In this document: one piece after another, positions 11,501 through 36,809 of the stretch | How positions within the stretch are numbered: position 1 is the stretch's first letter | Layout: every line of letters begins with the position of its first letter | Assembly (NCBI GenBank): GCA_008921705.1 | Contig: VFFE01007217.1 | Location: forward strand, 460,850 to 524,849 | Source: Burhinus oedicnemus | Lineage: Eukaryota; Chordata; Aves; Charadriiformes; Burhinidae | Length of the DNA: 64,000 nucleotides | Reading direction: 5' to 3' | Notes under the pieces: generated by a model | Told to the model about the DNA's origin: nothing | The model's database searches: none | The model's input: only the letters and a program-made list of their open reading frames with translations | Program-made: the position numbers and the translations under genes

Positions 11501-14500
11501 TTTCTTCTAGTGCTTTTCCACATCCAAAATCAGAACCCGATCCTCACTGATTTTCTCAATATCCTGATATTGGATAAAATAAACCATTAAAATTACCTAC
11601 CTGCCACGAGGCTTTGCACTTTGTTGACGTAACTAAGAATTCTGGAGAGGTGCATACTTGTCAGAAAGCAAGCTTCACTGTAACCTGTTGGTAACTGGCA
11701 TATAGTGAGTTAAGGAAATCAGTGTCCATGTCGCCACCTTTACCATTTGAAAATGTCACCATTTCCCTCCAAGAAAAGAGCTGACAGGTGAGTGTTTTTT
11801 TTCTTAAAGATTTTAAGTTAGGTGCGGAGACCATTGCTTCTTCAAAAGCAATGGTGTGCAAACAGAATGTCCTGTACATTACAGCAAGGCAAAGCGCTCA
11901 GCATCCCCTTCTTCCCATCTCCTTCCCTCTCCCCCCTCACTGCCCACACCTACACAAGAAATAGCATGCCCTGTTCCACTTACTGCAAACTAACACAGCC
12001 TGCTCCTTTATAACCAGCTGTCGGAATCCATCACCAATTCATTTCTTGCCTTTACAGCTTCAGAGGTAAAGGTACAAATTACGGATTAACTCTTCTACTG
12101 GGACTCTAGCAAAAGATATTTTTTTCTGACTGGAAATAATTTTGCAGGTTTCTTTCTCTACTGGTGAAAGAGTAAAGATATCTGTAAGCATCAAAATTAG
12201 CTGCAGTAGCATCTTAATGATAAGACTGTCAAGGTTGAAAGCCAATGCCACGCTTTTGTGTAATCCAGATGTAGGTTAAGATTAAAGGCCTGTTCTCACT
12301 TTGGTGTTGGAAGCAGATCTCAAGTTTTCCTTTTAATCTGACAGCTTTAAAATTGAACTAAGTGACCTGCCAGGGCTGCATACAGATGGACTGACGTGGC
12401 AATACATATTAAGTAGAACAGTATTAACACTTCAACTTCAAAGCAGCAGGGATATAGCACCTTGAGTTCCAATTTGTACAATCACTGTACAATGAATGCA
12501 TCATTAGACAGTGGGATCCTGTTCCCTCAAGTAGGCATAGCTTCAGAGTAACTATTATGTACAGCTGAGCTATATATTCAAAGAATGAAAACTCGTTAAA
12601 GAGACATCTGAGAAAAGCTTTGAGGCACTTGCTACTTTTGTGAATTAATTTAGTTTCTCTTCTCCACTGTATATTGATTTTAATGGCAAAAAAGGATACC
12701 AACTGTTATTAATGAGTAAGCTTCTACAGACAATACGATGATAGTGTTTGCCTAGTCACCTCCGTCAGTGTAATTCGGAGACAAATCTTGAGCATTGTCC
12801 TATCTTTGCATCATCATCTTTAAATACAAGTTCCCCCACTTTCTTCTCACTTTGCTGTAATTCCAAAGACTAGTTTACACTCGAAAGCTTTTTTAGCATA
12901 GCTGAATGTGTCACACAAAATCACACCCATGACTGATGCAAAATGTACTTGGTTGGATATAGTTATATCAGCAAGTATCAGTAATATATACATATATTTT
13001 GAACTAAACTAGCTAAAAACAGTGAATACCTTTCCCAGCAGACTTCTTGTGGTTATTCACGAGGCCTAAATCCTTGGATTTTCTCTTACTTACAAAAATA
13101 AACCTTTGGTCACAATCATACTAAGACAACTACATATTTCCAAAAAAATCCCAGGGAAAGTCAGATGAACATAAATGAGATCCCAATTTTAAGATCTGAA
13201 GCTTGATTTCTTGACAAAGTAAAATTATCTTTGTATTAAGAAAAATTCAGCAAGTTTGCAATCAGTTTGCAGTTTCATCTGTGATAGGTTTTTGAGCAGT
13301 TCCTGAGCAATTAAAGAAGAGTTCCATTTATCTTTGCTTTATTGTTAGCGTTTCAAAGGAAGTTAGCAGAATTCTGCATGAATTTTGTGAATACAGCCAG
13401 ACTGGTTGCCAATTTTAAAAAGTGATTTTATGTGTGAATAGTATGGATTCCTTTCTACCTCTGAATAAATATTAATTTTCAAAACCCATAGCATTATGGC
13501 ATACTAGGTTTTGCAACGCCTCATTACTACTTTTACTTTGGATTAATTATGAAATCAATTAATGCAGCGTTAACTAAAATGCCTTAACTCAGTTAACAGA
13601 ACACTTATTTCCCCCCATCTCTGCTGGCTGAGAGGCGATACAAACACCAGAACCAAGAAAAGGGTGGAGCACATGGCCAGAAGAAAGGATCAGGAATGGC
13701 CCTATGGGTGACAGTAAGCTGTCAGACCAGCCCATACCATCTCATCTACCTGAACACTTACTATTGATTCCCAGGCAGTTGCCGACTTCCCTTTCCATCA
13801 CACAGAACACAAAGGCTGTCAAATTACACGCTTTTTCTTCAAATTTACATTATTGCAGGTGTCTTATATTTTTCCACTCCTGCTGCTTCCGGGCAAAACA
13901 AACAAGACTGCTCCAGCTGGTCTATATAACTGAAAGCATCACTTTATTTACTAGTGCAGACTACAGGAATCATCTTAAGTTTTCTTTTCTACATAGGTGT
14001 TCTGAACATCCAGAATCTATTGAACGAGTGATATATAAGAATGTGGAATGGCAGGTGAGAACTAGCCAACAGCTCTGCATCTTGCTTTTTATGGAATCCA
14101 GTGCCTTGTGGGTCAAAGGAGCAAACTGAGAAGTGTTTCTCACAGGCTGACAATGATCAAAGCACTTTTATCTCTTTACAGAGATACAGCCATGTTATTT
14201 CCTGTTCAATTCTCAATCCAGAACATTCAGTCAACCACCTCCACTGAAGGAAGGCAATGTCATGTTTTGCGATGTAAAAAACGGTGCTGAGAAAGACTGG
14301 GGGAAAAGAATGAAGACCACCAACTTGGTAAAAACACCTGGAATGATACCTGAGGAATAACAAAAAATGCCAACTGAAGACCAAAATGTCATATAAAGAT
14401 ACGGACGTGTGTAGACACACACACACATACTCACAGACCTGCAGAGTTACGAAATATGTTTATGATGGGTAACTGGCAAGAAAGCTTGCAATTCGGTGTC

Positions 14501-17500
14501 AGTGAATATTGCACGCACATGGAGATGGCAAGGGAAGAAATGTACCCTGAAAACATCTTCCCAGAATCCTCTCATCTCTGACTCCCCATAACCTTCTTCC
14601 TCTTTTGTAGCAGCCCCCTTGTCTGGTGCTCTGTGCAAGTCGAGAACCCACTTTTAAGTACAGGTTCTCTTAAATAAGGCGTATTACTTTAAATTGAGGC
14701 CTAGACATGCAATACAGCATGTATCTATATACATGCACATAATACATGCACATATTAAAAATGTGAGACGCTTGTGCAACACTTCATCACAACCAATACA
14801 CATACATCACCATTCTGTGAATATATTCTGCCAAGAATTATTCTGTTCCTGGATGAGTACTTGAGTACACGGCTGTGCAGGTATCATTATCTTGTTCAGA
14901 AAAGTAGCAATGGAAAAGGGCTGAGCAAATACATACATCAGCAATGCCAACTTGAAGCCTAAATCCATTCTGATGCAATACCGTATTTTTGTGTTACCCC
15001 CCCAAATTGTTTAATGAAGTATTTAATAAAGTTTTTTTCATAGCAATAAACAATACATATGCCAAATGCACTAACCCTTCTATAAAGAAACAATAAATAT
15101 TTTAGCTGCTTTTACGTAAGTATAGAAATTTCACTAAGCCAGAGGAATACTAAGTCATGTTACTTCCTTTGTACACCTCTAAATCCTTCAGCAGAATTAC
15201 CTCTTAATTACTAGTATTTGCATTTCTAAAAGTATTAAAAAGAAATAGCTTAACAGAATATTGAGTACTTTGAAGACTAGATTAATAACCACACTAGTTA
15301 TTTAAATCTTTACTGGTAAGAAATTTGATCTTTCAGACACATCTGCCCACAATATTACTGACTTCATTACATTTCTGACAGCAGAGATATATCATTACTA
15401 GACAGTAAAGCTGCTTGACGCATAGCAGCACTGTGAAGGAAACTTAATCTGAGTATAAACATAACTTACACTCTAACACCTCTTTACCAAGGCAATACAA
15501 AGTATTTATAGTACTAATGAAGATTGGCTTGTACGCTTCAGATTTGAAATAGTGGTATGAGTATGAAAAATTTGGCCCATGGTCTTTATGTGATCTAGAG
15601 TGCCAGGCTGGGCAACAGAGTAAGCTGAGACAACATCATCATTCTGCGACGAGTAACTAGTTTACTGCAGGGACATCTGAACAAGAAGTGAACCTGCTCT
15701 TGAGCTGCTTAGTTTGCAACTCAGTTTTATCGATGTAATTGGAGATCAGCAGTTGTTTATGGAAAGATGCTAATTTAAAAATTCAAACAGCTTAATGTCA
15801 AACACACCTCCTTAAGACCTCTGTTACCTGGAGGTAGCAGAAAGTCAGAGGTGATAAAACATTTCAGCTACTCCAAGTAACTGGTTCAAAGCAAATGCAA
15901 GGCGACATCTAAATGTACTTACCCCTGCGAAAAAGAATTACCCTGTTTCTAAATTTTTATTTAATAACTACTGTTCGAGCACAGAGGACACAAAAATATT
16001 CATCTATAAAGGCTGTCTTTGATACAAGTGATGTATTCTAGTAATTTTAGTCTCACAACAGTCTCTCAAAACCTGTGTGAAAAAAACCTCTGACAATACA
16101 GCCATTATCTCTAGCATTTAGTATCTTATGCAAGCATTCTTTTTCTGGTTTCATCAGTTTGTCAAGCAACAGTTTAAATGTCCTAACAAGGAAACAACTG
16201 TACTGTGTTCCTAACTTTAAGAAGTTATTTCAGCTGGGTCACAACAGTCCAAATCCACCTAGTATCCAAAAGTTCCTTACACTTAAATGAAATTAAACCG
16301 AAAATTCCTTTTTGCTGTCCTCACGCTGAAGACAACAAATTCCAAGAACTCCTCAAAGTGCAAACTTTACAAGCATGCTGTTCTCCAGCCTCCCAATTCA
16401 CTTGTACTGTCTGCATAACAAGTATTAATGGTGGATTGTTTGTTGTATTTACAGCAAGTTTATTGGGGAGAGGAAAAGTATTCTTTTACAAATGAGCCAT
16501 GTCCACTATTGAGATTACTTCCAAAGAGAGCATTCAGAAAGCAAACCTGAATATATTACATTGACAATTATTTTTCAATATTTTAACATCGGCCACTTAA
16601 AATTGGTTCTGCTATTAGCACATATACTGATCTTTAAATATACTACTTCTACATAAACAGTGCAAATCTCAGTATTCACATCAACCTGAAATTAATGCTG
16701 CAATTACTGTTGACATTCACATCAAGAAAGTAGTAAACTATTTCACATGAGCAATTCCAAAACCTCAGAATGCCATTATTAATATTAAAGAAACACAGAA
16801 CAAACATGTTGGGCTTCAAAGCCTTGTTTTGATACACACAATCCCTGTAAACATGGATGTATTGTATTTGTCAATACTGATATCTGATATAATTCTATAA
16901 ATAAAACCACTGATATAAACAATTCCTATAACCTTTTTTGCATAGGGTTTGGATTAAGGTTATTTTAAGATAGAGCAAGCTGTTAACAAAATCCCTAGTC
17001 AATTAGTCTTCCATCACACAAATTTAGGCATATGATGAACTTTACACAAGGAGTCTCTCTGACTTCAGTGGAAACTTACACATGTAAGCATTTGCAAAAC
17101 TGGAGTCATCTTTAGCACTTAAGTTACCCCTAGTCATTGAGAATATGAGCAATAAAAGAGCTCTCCATAAATTTATAAAATATACCGATTTAAAAGTTTA
17201 TGCTGATGTTTCTGTAAGTCACATTTATGATTCCAAACAGTTATGTACATACTATACTATCACAGTAGGAAATACTTCACTGTAGAACACCACAGTGAAC
17301 AAGTTGTGAAGCACAGTGTTCAATATAATTTCCCTTTAGTATTCCCAGTGCATAAGTTGTTAACATCTACACTACACAAGGTGCCCAGGTCTAGTATTTG
17401 TTATATACAATGTAAAAGCAAGATAGAAAGAGCTTTGCAGTTTAAAGTAAGGAATGAAAACAGTGGGTAATATACAGGGATTCACTCCTGCAATGTACAG

Positions 17501-17606
17501 AATTCTCCTTCACAATGACCACAACCACCAAGTACGGTGGATTTCAGGTCATTCAACCCAGTAAAACAGTGCTCAGCACCTTGTAGGAAGAGAGATCTGG
17601 GTGCAC
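8517..17606. other. Intergenic DNA, possibly including distal RPS6KA5 3' UTR
   Basis: AT-rich DNA without recognisable exons, RNA genes or mobile elements. Open frames of 90-160 codons (for example near 10886-11365 and 13704-14129) show no known motif and have ordinary noncoding composition. Several minus-strand AATAAA signals occur (13338, 13943, 15956 and 16459, each listed by its plus-strand start), so a long RPS6KA5 3' UTR could extend into this stretch. Confidence 0.5.
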
Positions 17607-17612
17607 TTTATT
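17607..17612 (-). terminator. RPS6KA5: Candidate polyadenylation signal AATAAA for RPS6KA5
   Basis: TTTATT on the plus strand reads AATAAA on the minus strand, about 1.1 kb after the stop codon. Within 50 nt on the transcript strand there is a stretch containing AAGGTGCTGAGCACTGTTTT. Cleavage here is an inference; other AATAAA signals lie further along. Confidence 0.3.
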
Positions 17613-18714
17613 ATAAAACATCTCCTTTTGATGTTATAAAGTGCAAAAAAGAAAAAATATATTCTAGTATTTTACAGTCACTATTAAACTGCTCTATTTG
17701 CACAATGCAAAATTCAAATAACTTGGTATACATTTTGTATGGACCCTATAATAACAAATGTTGAAACTGGAGTTTTTGCATCTTTAAAAAAATCTTAGTA
17801 TTTTAAAGTTTTTGTGTAAATACAAAAAGAAAGAAAATATAAGTTATAATTAATTCTTGAAATATTTTAACATGTGACCATTTTCCAAAGCATTCAATAT
17901 GAAATTTCACTTTCTCTTATACCATTACATTTTAGAATCTGTAAAACATTTTAAAAGTTAATAACTTCAAAAAGTAGAAATAAAAATTATTGTATCACAG
18001 TACCAGACACCTCACCTTATCAGACATCTTTTACCCTAAATGTTTTTAAAAAATTAAATAAATTAAAAAAAAAAATCTAAGACATATTACCAGTTGTTTA
18101 GAACACAATACATGGAGTTACTTTTTAAAACAACATAAGAGTTCCGTAATGGTTCATTTTGCTCTTAAAATTCAAATAAATGGGATAAAACGTAACCACA
18201 AATTTAAAAGGCCTTAAAGTACTATACTGCTTTGGTGCATGTACCAATGATTCCTTACATGCATGAAAAATCAAATTCTAAGACATTCTTCACAGAGCTG
18301 GGTAAAAGCAGAAGATCCAAGAGTTCTATAACTGTTATGGAGCTTTCCTTTTTTGAACAGTGGGGAAGAAACTGGGAGGAAGATTCTGACAGAGAAACAG
18401 TCTTCCTCGAAGCTGCACCATGAGCAGCATAGCTCCTTACCTTGAGCTTGACTGCACGCTAGTAATTTAGCCCTAAGAGAATACAATGTTGGTTGTATAA
18501 TAGTATTATACCATATCCAGCAATACCAAACTTAATGCTAAAAAGAAATGTATTGAAATACAAAGCTAAAAAGGTATGATTGAAATACATTTTTAAAGCG
18601 ACAGACATACTCCTGTAGCCTGTAAGCCACATGGAGGAAGGGTGGGAGAAGACAATATAGGTATTACCAAGTTTATAACCACTTAAATCTTCAAGACAGG
18701 ATATTCTCTGCATT
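17607..18714 (-). other. RPS6KA5: RPS6KA5 3' UTR, proximal part (extent provisional)
   Basis: This is AT-rich sequence directly after the RPS6KA5 stop codon. It ends here at the first minus-strand AATAAA that is followed by a plausible G/U-rich stretch. Longer forms using further signals downstream are possible. The region is not a recognisable repeat. Confidence 0.4.
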
Positions 18715-18954
18715 TCAGTCAGAGAACTGGAAGATGGTTTCTGGGTTATTGCTGTCTGTAGGGTTTGTTGGCTGCAGTGTCTTTGTAGGTGTAGTTTTAC
18801 CATGAGAATGAGAGGAAGAAGAATGTGAACTCTCACTGGAGCTGCTACGTGTCTCTGTGCTTGTACTTGTTTTTTTCATTTTCCTTCTCTTTGCAAGAGG
18901 TGCCTTGTCAACATTCTGGAGACAAAATCCTTCCCTTTTGTACTTGTTAAAGGC
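18715..18954 (-). CDS. RPS6KA5: RPS6KA5 exon 17 (C-terminal nuclear and phosphorylation tail, stop)
   Basis: The exon encodes 79 codons and a TGA stop, from AFNKYKREGF to ETIFQFSD (residues 721-799 in human numbering). It contains the bipartite-type nuclear localisation cluster KRRKMKK (742-748). Next comes the Ser/Thr-rich tail with the known sites Ser750, Ser752 and Ser758, followed by a Ser/His-rich run. The acceptor is TTTTTAAACAG before GCC. Human MSK1 continues with Ser-Val-Ala after the final Asp. Here a TGA directly follows Asp, so the protein ends three residues early. The p38/ERK docking region lies around the NLS. Confidence 0.97.
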   Translation of the reverse strand, partial: AFNKYKREGFCLQNVDKAPLAKRRKMKKTSTSTETRSSSSESSHSSSSHSHGKTTPTKTLQPTNPTDSNNPETIFQFSD

Positions 18955-32166
<13,212 letters not shown>

Positions 32167-32292
32167 CTTCATCATAGCACTTCTGGCAATAGTTGTAGTT
32201 CCAGGCCGCTCATCCCCCATATAAAACTGAAGAGGATCTACTGTAGCTGCATTGCGTTTAAACAAAATAGAAGGTGCAACGAAAGAATAGCC
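32167..32292 (-). CDS. RPS6KA5: RPS6KA5 exon 10 (linker with hydrophobic-motif Ser376 and Ser381)
   Basis: 42 codons, GYSFVAPSILF to ARSAMMK (374-415). With the preceding FQ from exon 9 this forms the AGC hydrophobic motif. Its serine (Ser376) and the nearby Ser381 are the sites the C-terminal kinase phosphorylates to activate the N-terminal one. The acceptor is TTAATTTCACAG before GGC. The donor is AAG followed by GTAATA, in phase 0. The linker after FKRNAA is the more variable part (YMGDERPGTTTI against human HMGVERPGVTNV). Confidence 0.97.
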
Positions 32293-33513
32293 CTGTGAAA
32301 TTAAGACATCAGAACAGGGCATGCCTTGAAATTGTTGCACACAAGCTATCATATTGCATACAAAACATCAAGAGTTTCAGAATAATTTTTCAAAGAAGTC
32401 ACAATTTTCATAACATAATATAGAAACCATAACTGGCTCACTGATGGTCAGATATTACTCTGTTCAATGTGAACAGGTATCTACCTGGAATAAGTTATAT
32501 GATCCTCCACAGTTATAGATAAAACAATAATAATACAAAAATTCTGGTAAATAATGCTAAAAATCTGACTCAGCTTCAATTGTTTTGCAATAGTGATAAA
32601 GGGTCATACTTCAAGCTTCCCAGAACACCTTTAAGTTAAGGTATGAAACAGTTTATGTTGTGATGTAAGCATCAAACCATTTTAAATGGCAAAACAAAAT
32701 AAGTTTCGTATTCATGACGTGCCCAGTTTGAGTACTGTAACAAGAACAGCTGGGACTACGACTGCAGGATGAATCAGATTGTATTATGACATGCATAAAT
32801 TGCTTCCTACAGTCACTACAAATCTAACAACTTCCAAAATACAATGCTATATTTCTGTATGCTAACAATTAAGCTGCTCAAAACCAGCCAATAAAAAACA
32901 AAGCACAAGGAGGAGGAAGAGAGAAAGCAATCTGAACTGCTGTTCACCTCTGCAGGTTTGGTACCAAATTCAAGGCTGCACATTTGACATCCAGACTGTG
33001 CAGTCCAAGAAGGGATCATTTTTTAATAGCATGGAGGAGATAGTAAGGAAAACTTTGTTACTGATCTGTATATAGTAGTCTAGTAATGAGAGCACTCCTA
33101 CAGGACGCAGAAGACCTACTTTCAACTCTGCAGTTAGCTTCCCACTTCCTCAGCTAGAGCATAATGTGGTCATGGGCAAACTACATTGCTGTTGTTGAAG
33201 CTGGTAGCCCAGGCTGATAGAATCAAGGTGACAAGACTCATAAGGTATGAAGAACTGATAAAGGACAGACTGACTTCAGTCCAGCAGGTAGGATGTTCAG
33301 CTGGGAACGGAGTGACATGGAATTTTATGTTTGCAGCAGGACTGTTTCCACCTTTCTGCTTTTGCAGTTGCGGAACAAACAGCCCAAGGAACTGGGATTG
33401 TAAATTATATAGTTAATTCCCAGTAACTTAGAAGGCAGGAAAAAAAGCTAGCTATACACATGGAATTGTTCAATAAATGCTTTTTTAAAAATTAATGTGA
33501 ATTCTTAAAATAC
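32293..33513 (-). other. RPS6KA5: RPS6KA5 intron 9
   Basis: 1221 bp, phase 0. No mobile element or additional exon recognised. Confidence 0.87.
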
Positions 33514-33675
33514 CTGAAATATTCTTTCTGAAGTTTGAGGGGTTGCTGCAGGAGAATATGTCGGATCCATTTCTGTAAACTCTTCTGCAAAATTACTGAC
33601 ATCCAGCTCATCTCTGATTACCGGTTTAAATGGAGCTGATACTTTTTTGGCAGCTAAATCATCCCAATTCATATT
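33514..33675 (-). CDS. RPS6KA5: RPS6KA5 exon 9 (AGC kinase C-tail, Ser360 site)
   Basis: 54 codons, NMNWDDLAAKK to TSERIFQ (320-373). This is the AGC-kinase C-terminal tail, including the turn-motif-like MDPTYSPAA, whose serine (Ser360) is an ERK/p38 site. The acceptor is TTTTTGGCTTAG before AAT. The donor is CAG followed by GTATTT, in phase 0. The exon opens with Asn-Met where human has Lys-Ile. The splice border is well supported by phase, so this is probably a real substitution. Confidence 0.96.
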
Positions 33676-35068
33676 CTAAGCCAAAAACAGGAAAATAAGT
33701 TTGAATCAAATGAAAATTTAACAGAAACAGATATTGGGAAGAGAGACTTGTCCAGAAACAAACAGTTCAAACTCCAATTGCTATTTTCCACAGGCAGATG
33801 AAAGGCATACAAATTATGCCCTACTAATTTGCTTAGGTAAAGGCAAGAAGTATCATACTTATTTGTAAGTAGACAGAATCCAGTTTAAAAAAAAAAAAAA
33901 AGAAAAAATCAACACAAAGAAATTTAACAGTGGAGATAAGCCAAACAATAGCGTGACAGCCCTTAAATTTCTTCCTCTATTTCAGCGGAAACAACATTTA
34001 TATTTTTGTAAGCCACAGTGCATGCATGCAGTATCTTCAACTCTTCATTGCTGATTTCTATGCTTAATTACTAATCTCAGCTTCCAGAGCCCTGAGAGAG
34101 TAACGCCTCTGGATTCTTACTTAAATGCATGGCTAGAAGTAGGAAGCACAGATATGGTAGTTATGAGAAAGTGGCCCTATTACTGTAAAGGAGTGGAACT
34201 GAAATGAAGTCAGATTAGGAAGTGTTGTATGAAGAAAAAATATATTTTCCAAAACAAACAGTGAATAAAGGAAGTTTAACTCCACTTTGTCAGACTCTCT
34301 TCTAAGAGAAAGGAAATGCAGAAGGGATGAGAAAAAATTCAGAAGTTAAAAAAGCCAAGATACTGCCCATGCTGAACATTATGAAAATTATACTGAAAAT
34401 ATTTATTTGAAAGGTTTAATTATACTACCAACTTTAAATACTCCAAAATTCATACTAATTAAAAGTATATTTAACTTCAGAAGCACTGGAAATACATACT
34501 GAAGTTCTTTCAAAGAAAGCACACAAACAATTTTAACCGCAAAGGATGGAACAGTACAGATGATGTATGCAAATCCAATCTTTGTCATTGTTTGAAACCA
34601 AACGTTAATGCACTGAAATCTGAACAGAATTAAAATCTACTAAACAAGACTAAAGATTTAATTAGGCAAAGGAAAATACAAAAGAGTCATTTATCACTAA
34701 TAGTGAATTTTATCAATATTCAAATTTTACTAACAATGGTAGTGGTAAACTTTCTGTAAAAAAAAAAAACAACAACACAGAACATATAATTTAATTGTTT
34801 TCCATTAAATCTTCTGTTTTAAGTAGTGTGTCTTTTGGCTGCTTCAAGTAACTGTTAGAAACAGACAAACCATGCCCTCTTGTAGTCCACACAAAATCCA
34901 TATACATAAGTACATGGATATTCTTACTAACTTCAATGCAATTATTCATGCAATTAACATGCCTCTAAGCTATTCTGTTAACAAAACAACAGAATTTCTT
35001 TAGACTTGGATTTCAAAGACACTAACGTAGAGTAAGTGGTATCTGGGGAGTTTTGCGGTTTGTTTTAC
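33676..35068 (-). other. RPS6KA5: RPS6KA5 intron 8
   Basis: 1393 bp, phase 0. It contains an A-run at 33884-33906 and no recognised mobile element. Confidence 0.87.
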
Positions 35069-35219
35069 CTGGAAAAAGGGATGCTGTTTGATTTCATCAG
35101 CATCAGTGGGACCACAACCTAGCCTCTTCTTGGGGTCTTTCATCAAAAGACGCTGAATTATATCCTTAGACAGTGCACTCATTTCTTGTGGATAAGGTGG
35201 CTCACTTTTTAATATTCTC
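35069..35219 (-). CDS. RPS6KA5: RPS6KA5 exon 8 (end of N-terminal AGC kinase domain)
   Basis: One base completing Arg269, then 50 codons, RILKSEPPYPQ to HPFFQ (270-319). It holds the final C-lobe helices of the N-terminal kinase, with the KDPKKRLGCG motif typical of AGC and RSK-family domains. The acceptor is TTGTTTTACAG before G. The donor is CAG followed by GTAAAA, in phase 0. HPFFQ replaces human HLFFQ; proline here matches the usual AGC-kinase HPFF consensus. Confidence 0.97.
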
Positions 35220-36176
35220 CTGTAAAACAACCAAAATAACAATTATTTGGTAATTACTTAAAGTGTTGAATGTTAAATCAAAGAGTTACCATAATAATGG
35301 TAGTGTTTAACATTTCACTTAAACTGCTATTGTACCCAAAGACAGGAGGATGACAAATGTGAAAACAACTTCTTTTTAAAAAAAAAAGAAAAAGAAAGGT
35401 TTGAGGAAATGTGGACATGAAACATGACATCTGAGGAGATAAATTATGTAACTGAATCCGCAAAAGAAAAACAATCCTCATTTCATACATACTAAGCTTA
35501 CTATTACTATTCAAAAGAAATCTCATAGCTACAACAGATAGCTTCAAAAAACATCAACCTGATGCCTTCCCAGCAGTTAAAAAAAAACCCAAACAATTCC
35601 AGTGTTAAAAATCATTAGAAAATAAAGAGAAAAAAACACACTTAGGCCATTTGAGGTTTGCCTGAACATTGCATATTGTCTGCAGTGCTCATGCCCTGCT
35701 CTCAAAAGGAAGCACTATAACTGGAAAAGTTTTAAAGAAAAATAGGAAGATTAATCAGAAATACAGAACGTGTTTCATACGAAGATCTACAAAAAAAAAG
35801 GCTAGGACTATCCAGCTTAGTGAAAAGGGGACTTAATGGGACTGGGCATAGTGTTCCCCTCAAAATGACGAATGATAAAAAGTGGCTAGGGACCTCAGTG
35901 ACTCAGTACAAGAACTAGAAGCCATCAAAATAAAGCTAGTGGAAGTTCAACATCTTAGAAGCCTAAATAGAATCACGTTTCAGTATGTATCTTTTACAAG
36001 TTTAGCTCCCATAGTTTTATATAAAGAGGAAGGCAAGTTTTCCTTTAGTTACTCCAAATGTCGATACTGAAGCTAAGGACTCTGAAGGAAAATTGTGAAT
36101 GCATGCACAGACAATATATATGAAAGACATGTCAACAGGTTTAAAAAGATACACACACAAAACATTTTAGTATACA

Positions 36177-36809
36177 GAATCACAGAATGGTTGAGGTTGA
36201 AAGGGACCTCTGGAGGTCATCTGGTCCAACTCCCTCTGCTCAAACATGGTCAACTGGAGCCTGTTGCCCACTACCATGTGTAGAAGCCTTTTGAATATCT
36301 CCAAGGAGAGAGACTCTGCCACCTCCGTGGATGGCCTGTGCCAGTACTCAGTCACCCTCACAACAAAAAAGTGTTTCCTGATGTTCAGAGGGAACCTCCT
36401 GTGTTTGAATTTGTGCCTGTTACCTCTGGTCCTGTCACTGGGCAACACTGAGAACTTGGCTCCCTCTTCTTTGCATCCTCCCTTCAAGTATTTGTAAACA
36501 TTGATGAGATCCCCCTGAGCCTTCCCTTCTCCAGGTGGAACAGTCCCAGCTCTCTCAGCCTTTTCTCATCTGCTCCAGTCTCTTAATCATCTTTGTGGCC
36601 CATTGCTGGACTCTCTCCAGTATGTCCGTGTCTCTCTCGTACTGGGGAGACCAGAACTGGACCCAGTACTCCAGGTGTGGCCTCACAATTGCTGAGTAGA
36701 GAGGAAGGATCACCTCCCTCAACCTGCCGATACTTTAATGCAGCCCAGGATACCATTTGCTGCCTTTGACACAAGGGCACAGTGCTGGGTCATGTTTAAC
36801 TTGGTGTCT
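36177..36809 (-). mobile_element. CR1 LINE fragment, 3' end
   Basis: The left edge carries the reversed CR1 3' end (GAATCACAGAATGGTTGAGG). The copy then runs through the 3' UTR and the ORF2 C-terminal region, with frame breaks, to about 36809. It is near-identical, in inverted orientation, to the copy at 52184-52671, so the two belong to one subfamily and inserted in the same period. Confidence 0.94.

Noticed and set aside
13704..14129. 141-codon plus-strand open frame in the spacer
   Set aside because: It has no motif or homology that I recognise and looks like chance.
14401..14430. Short AC-rich tract with a small inverted repeat (GTGTGTAGACACACAC)
   Set aside because: Too short and low-complexity to be more than ordinary microsatellite-like sequence.
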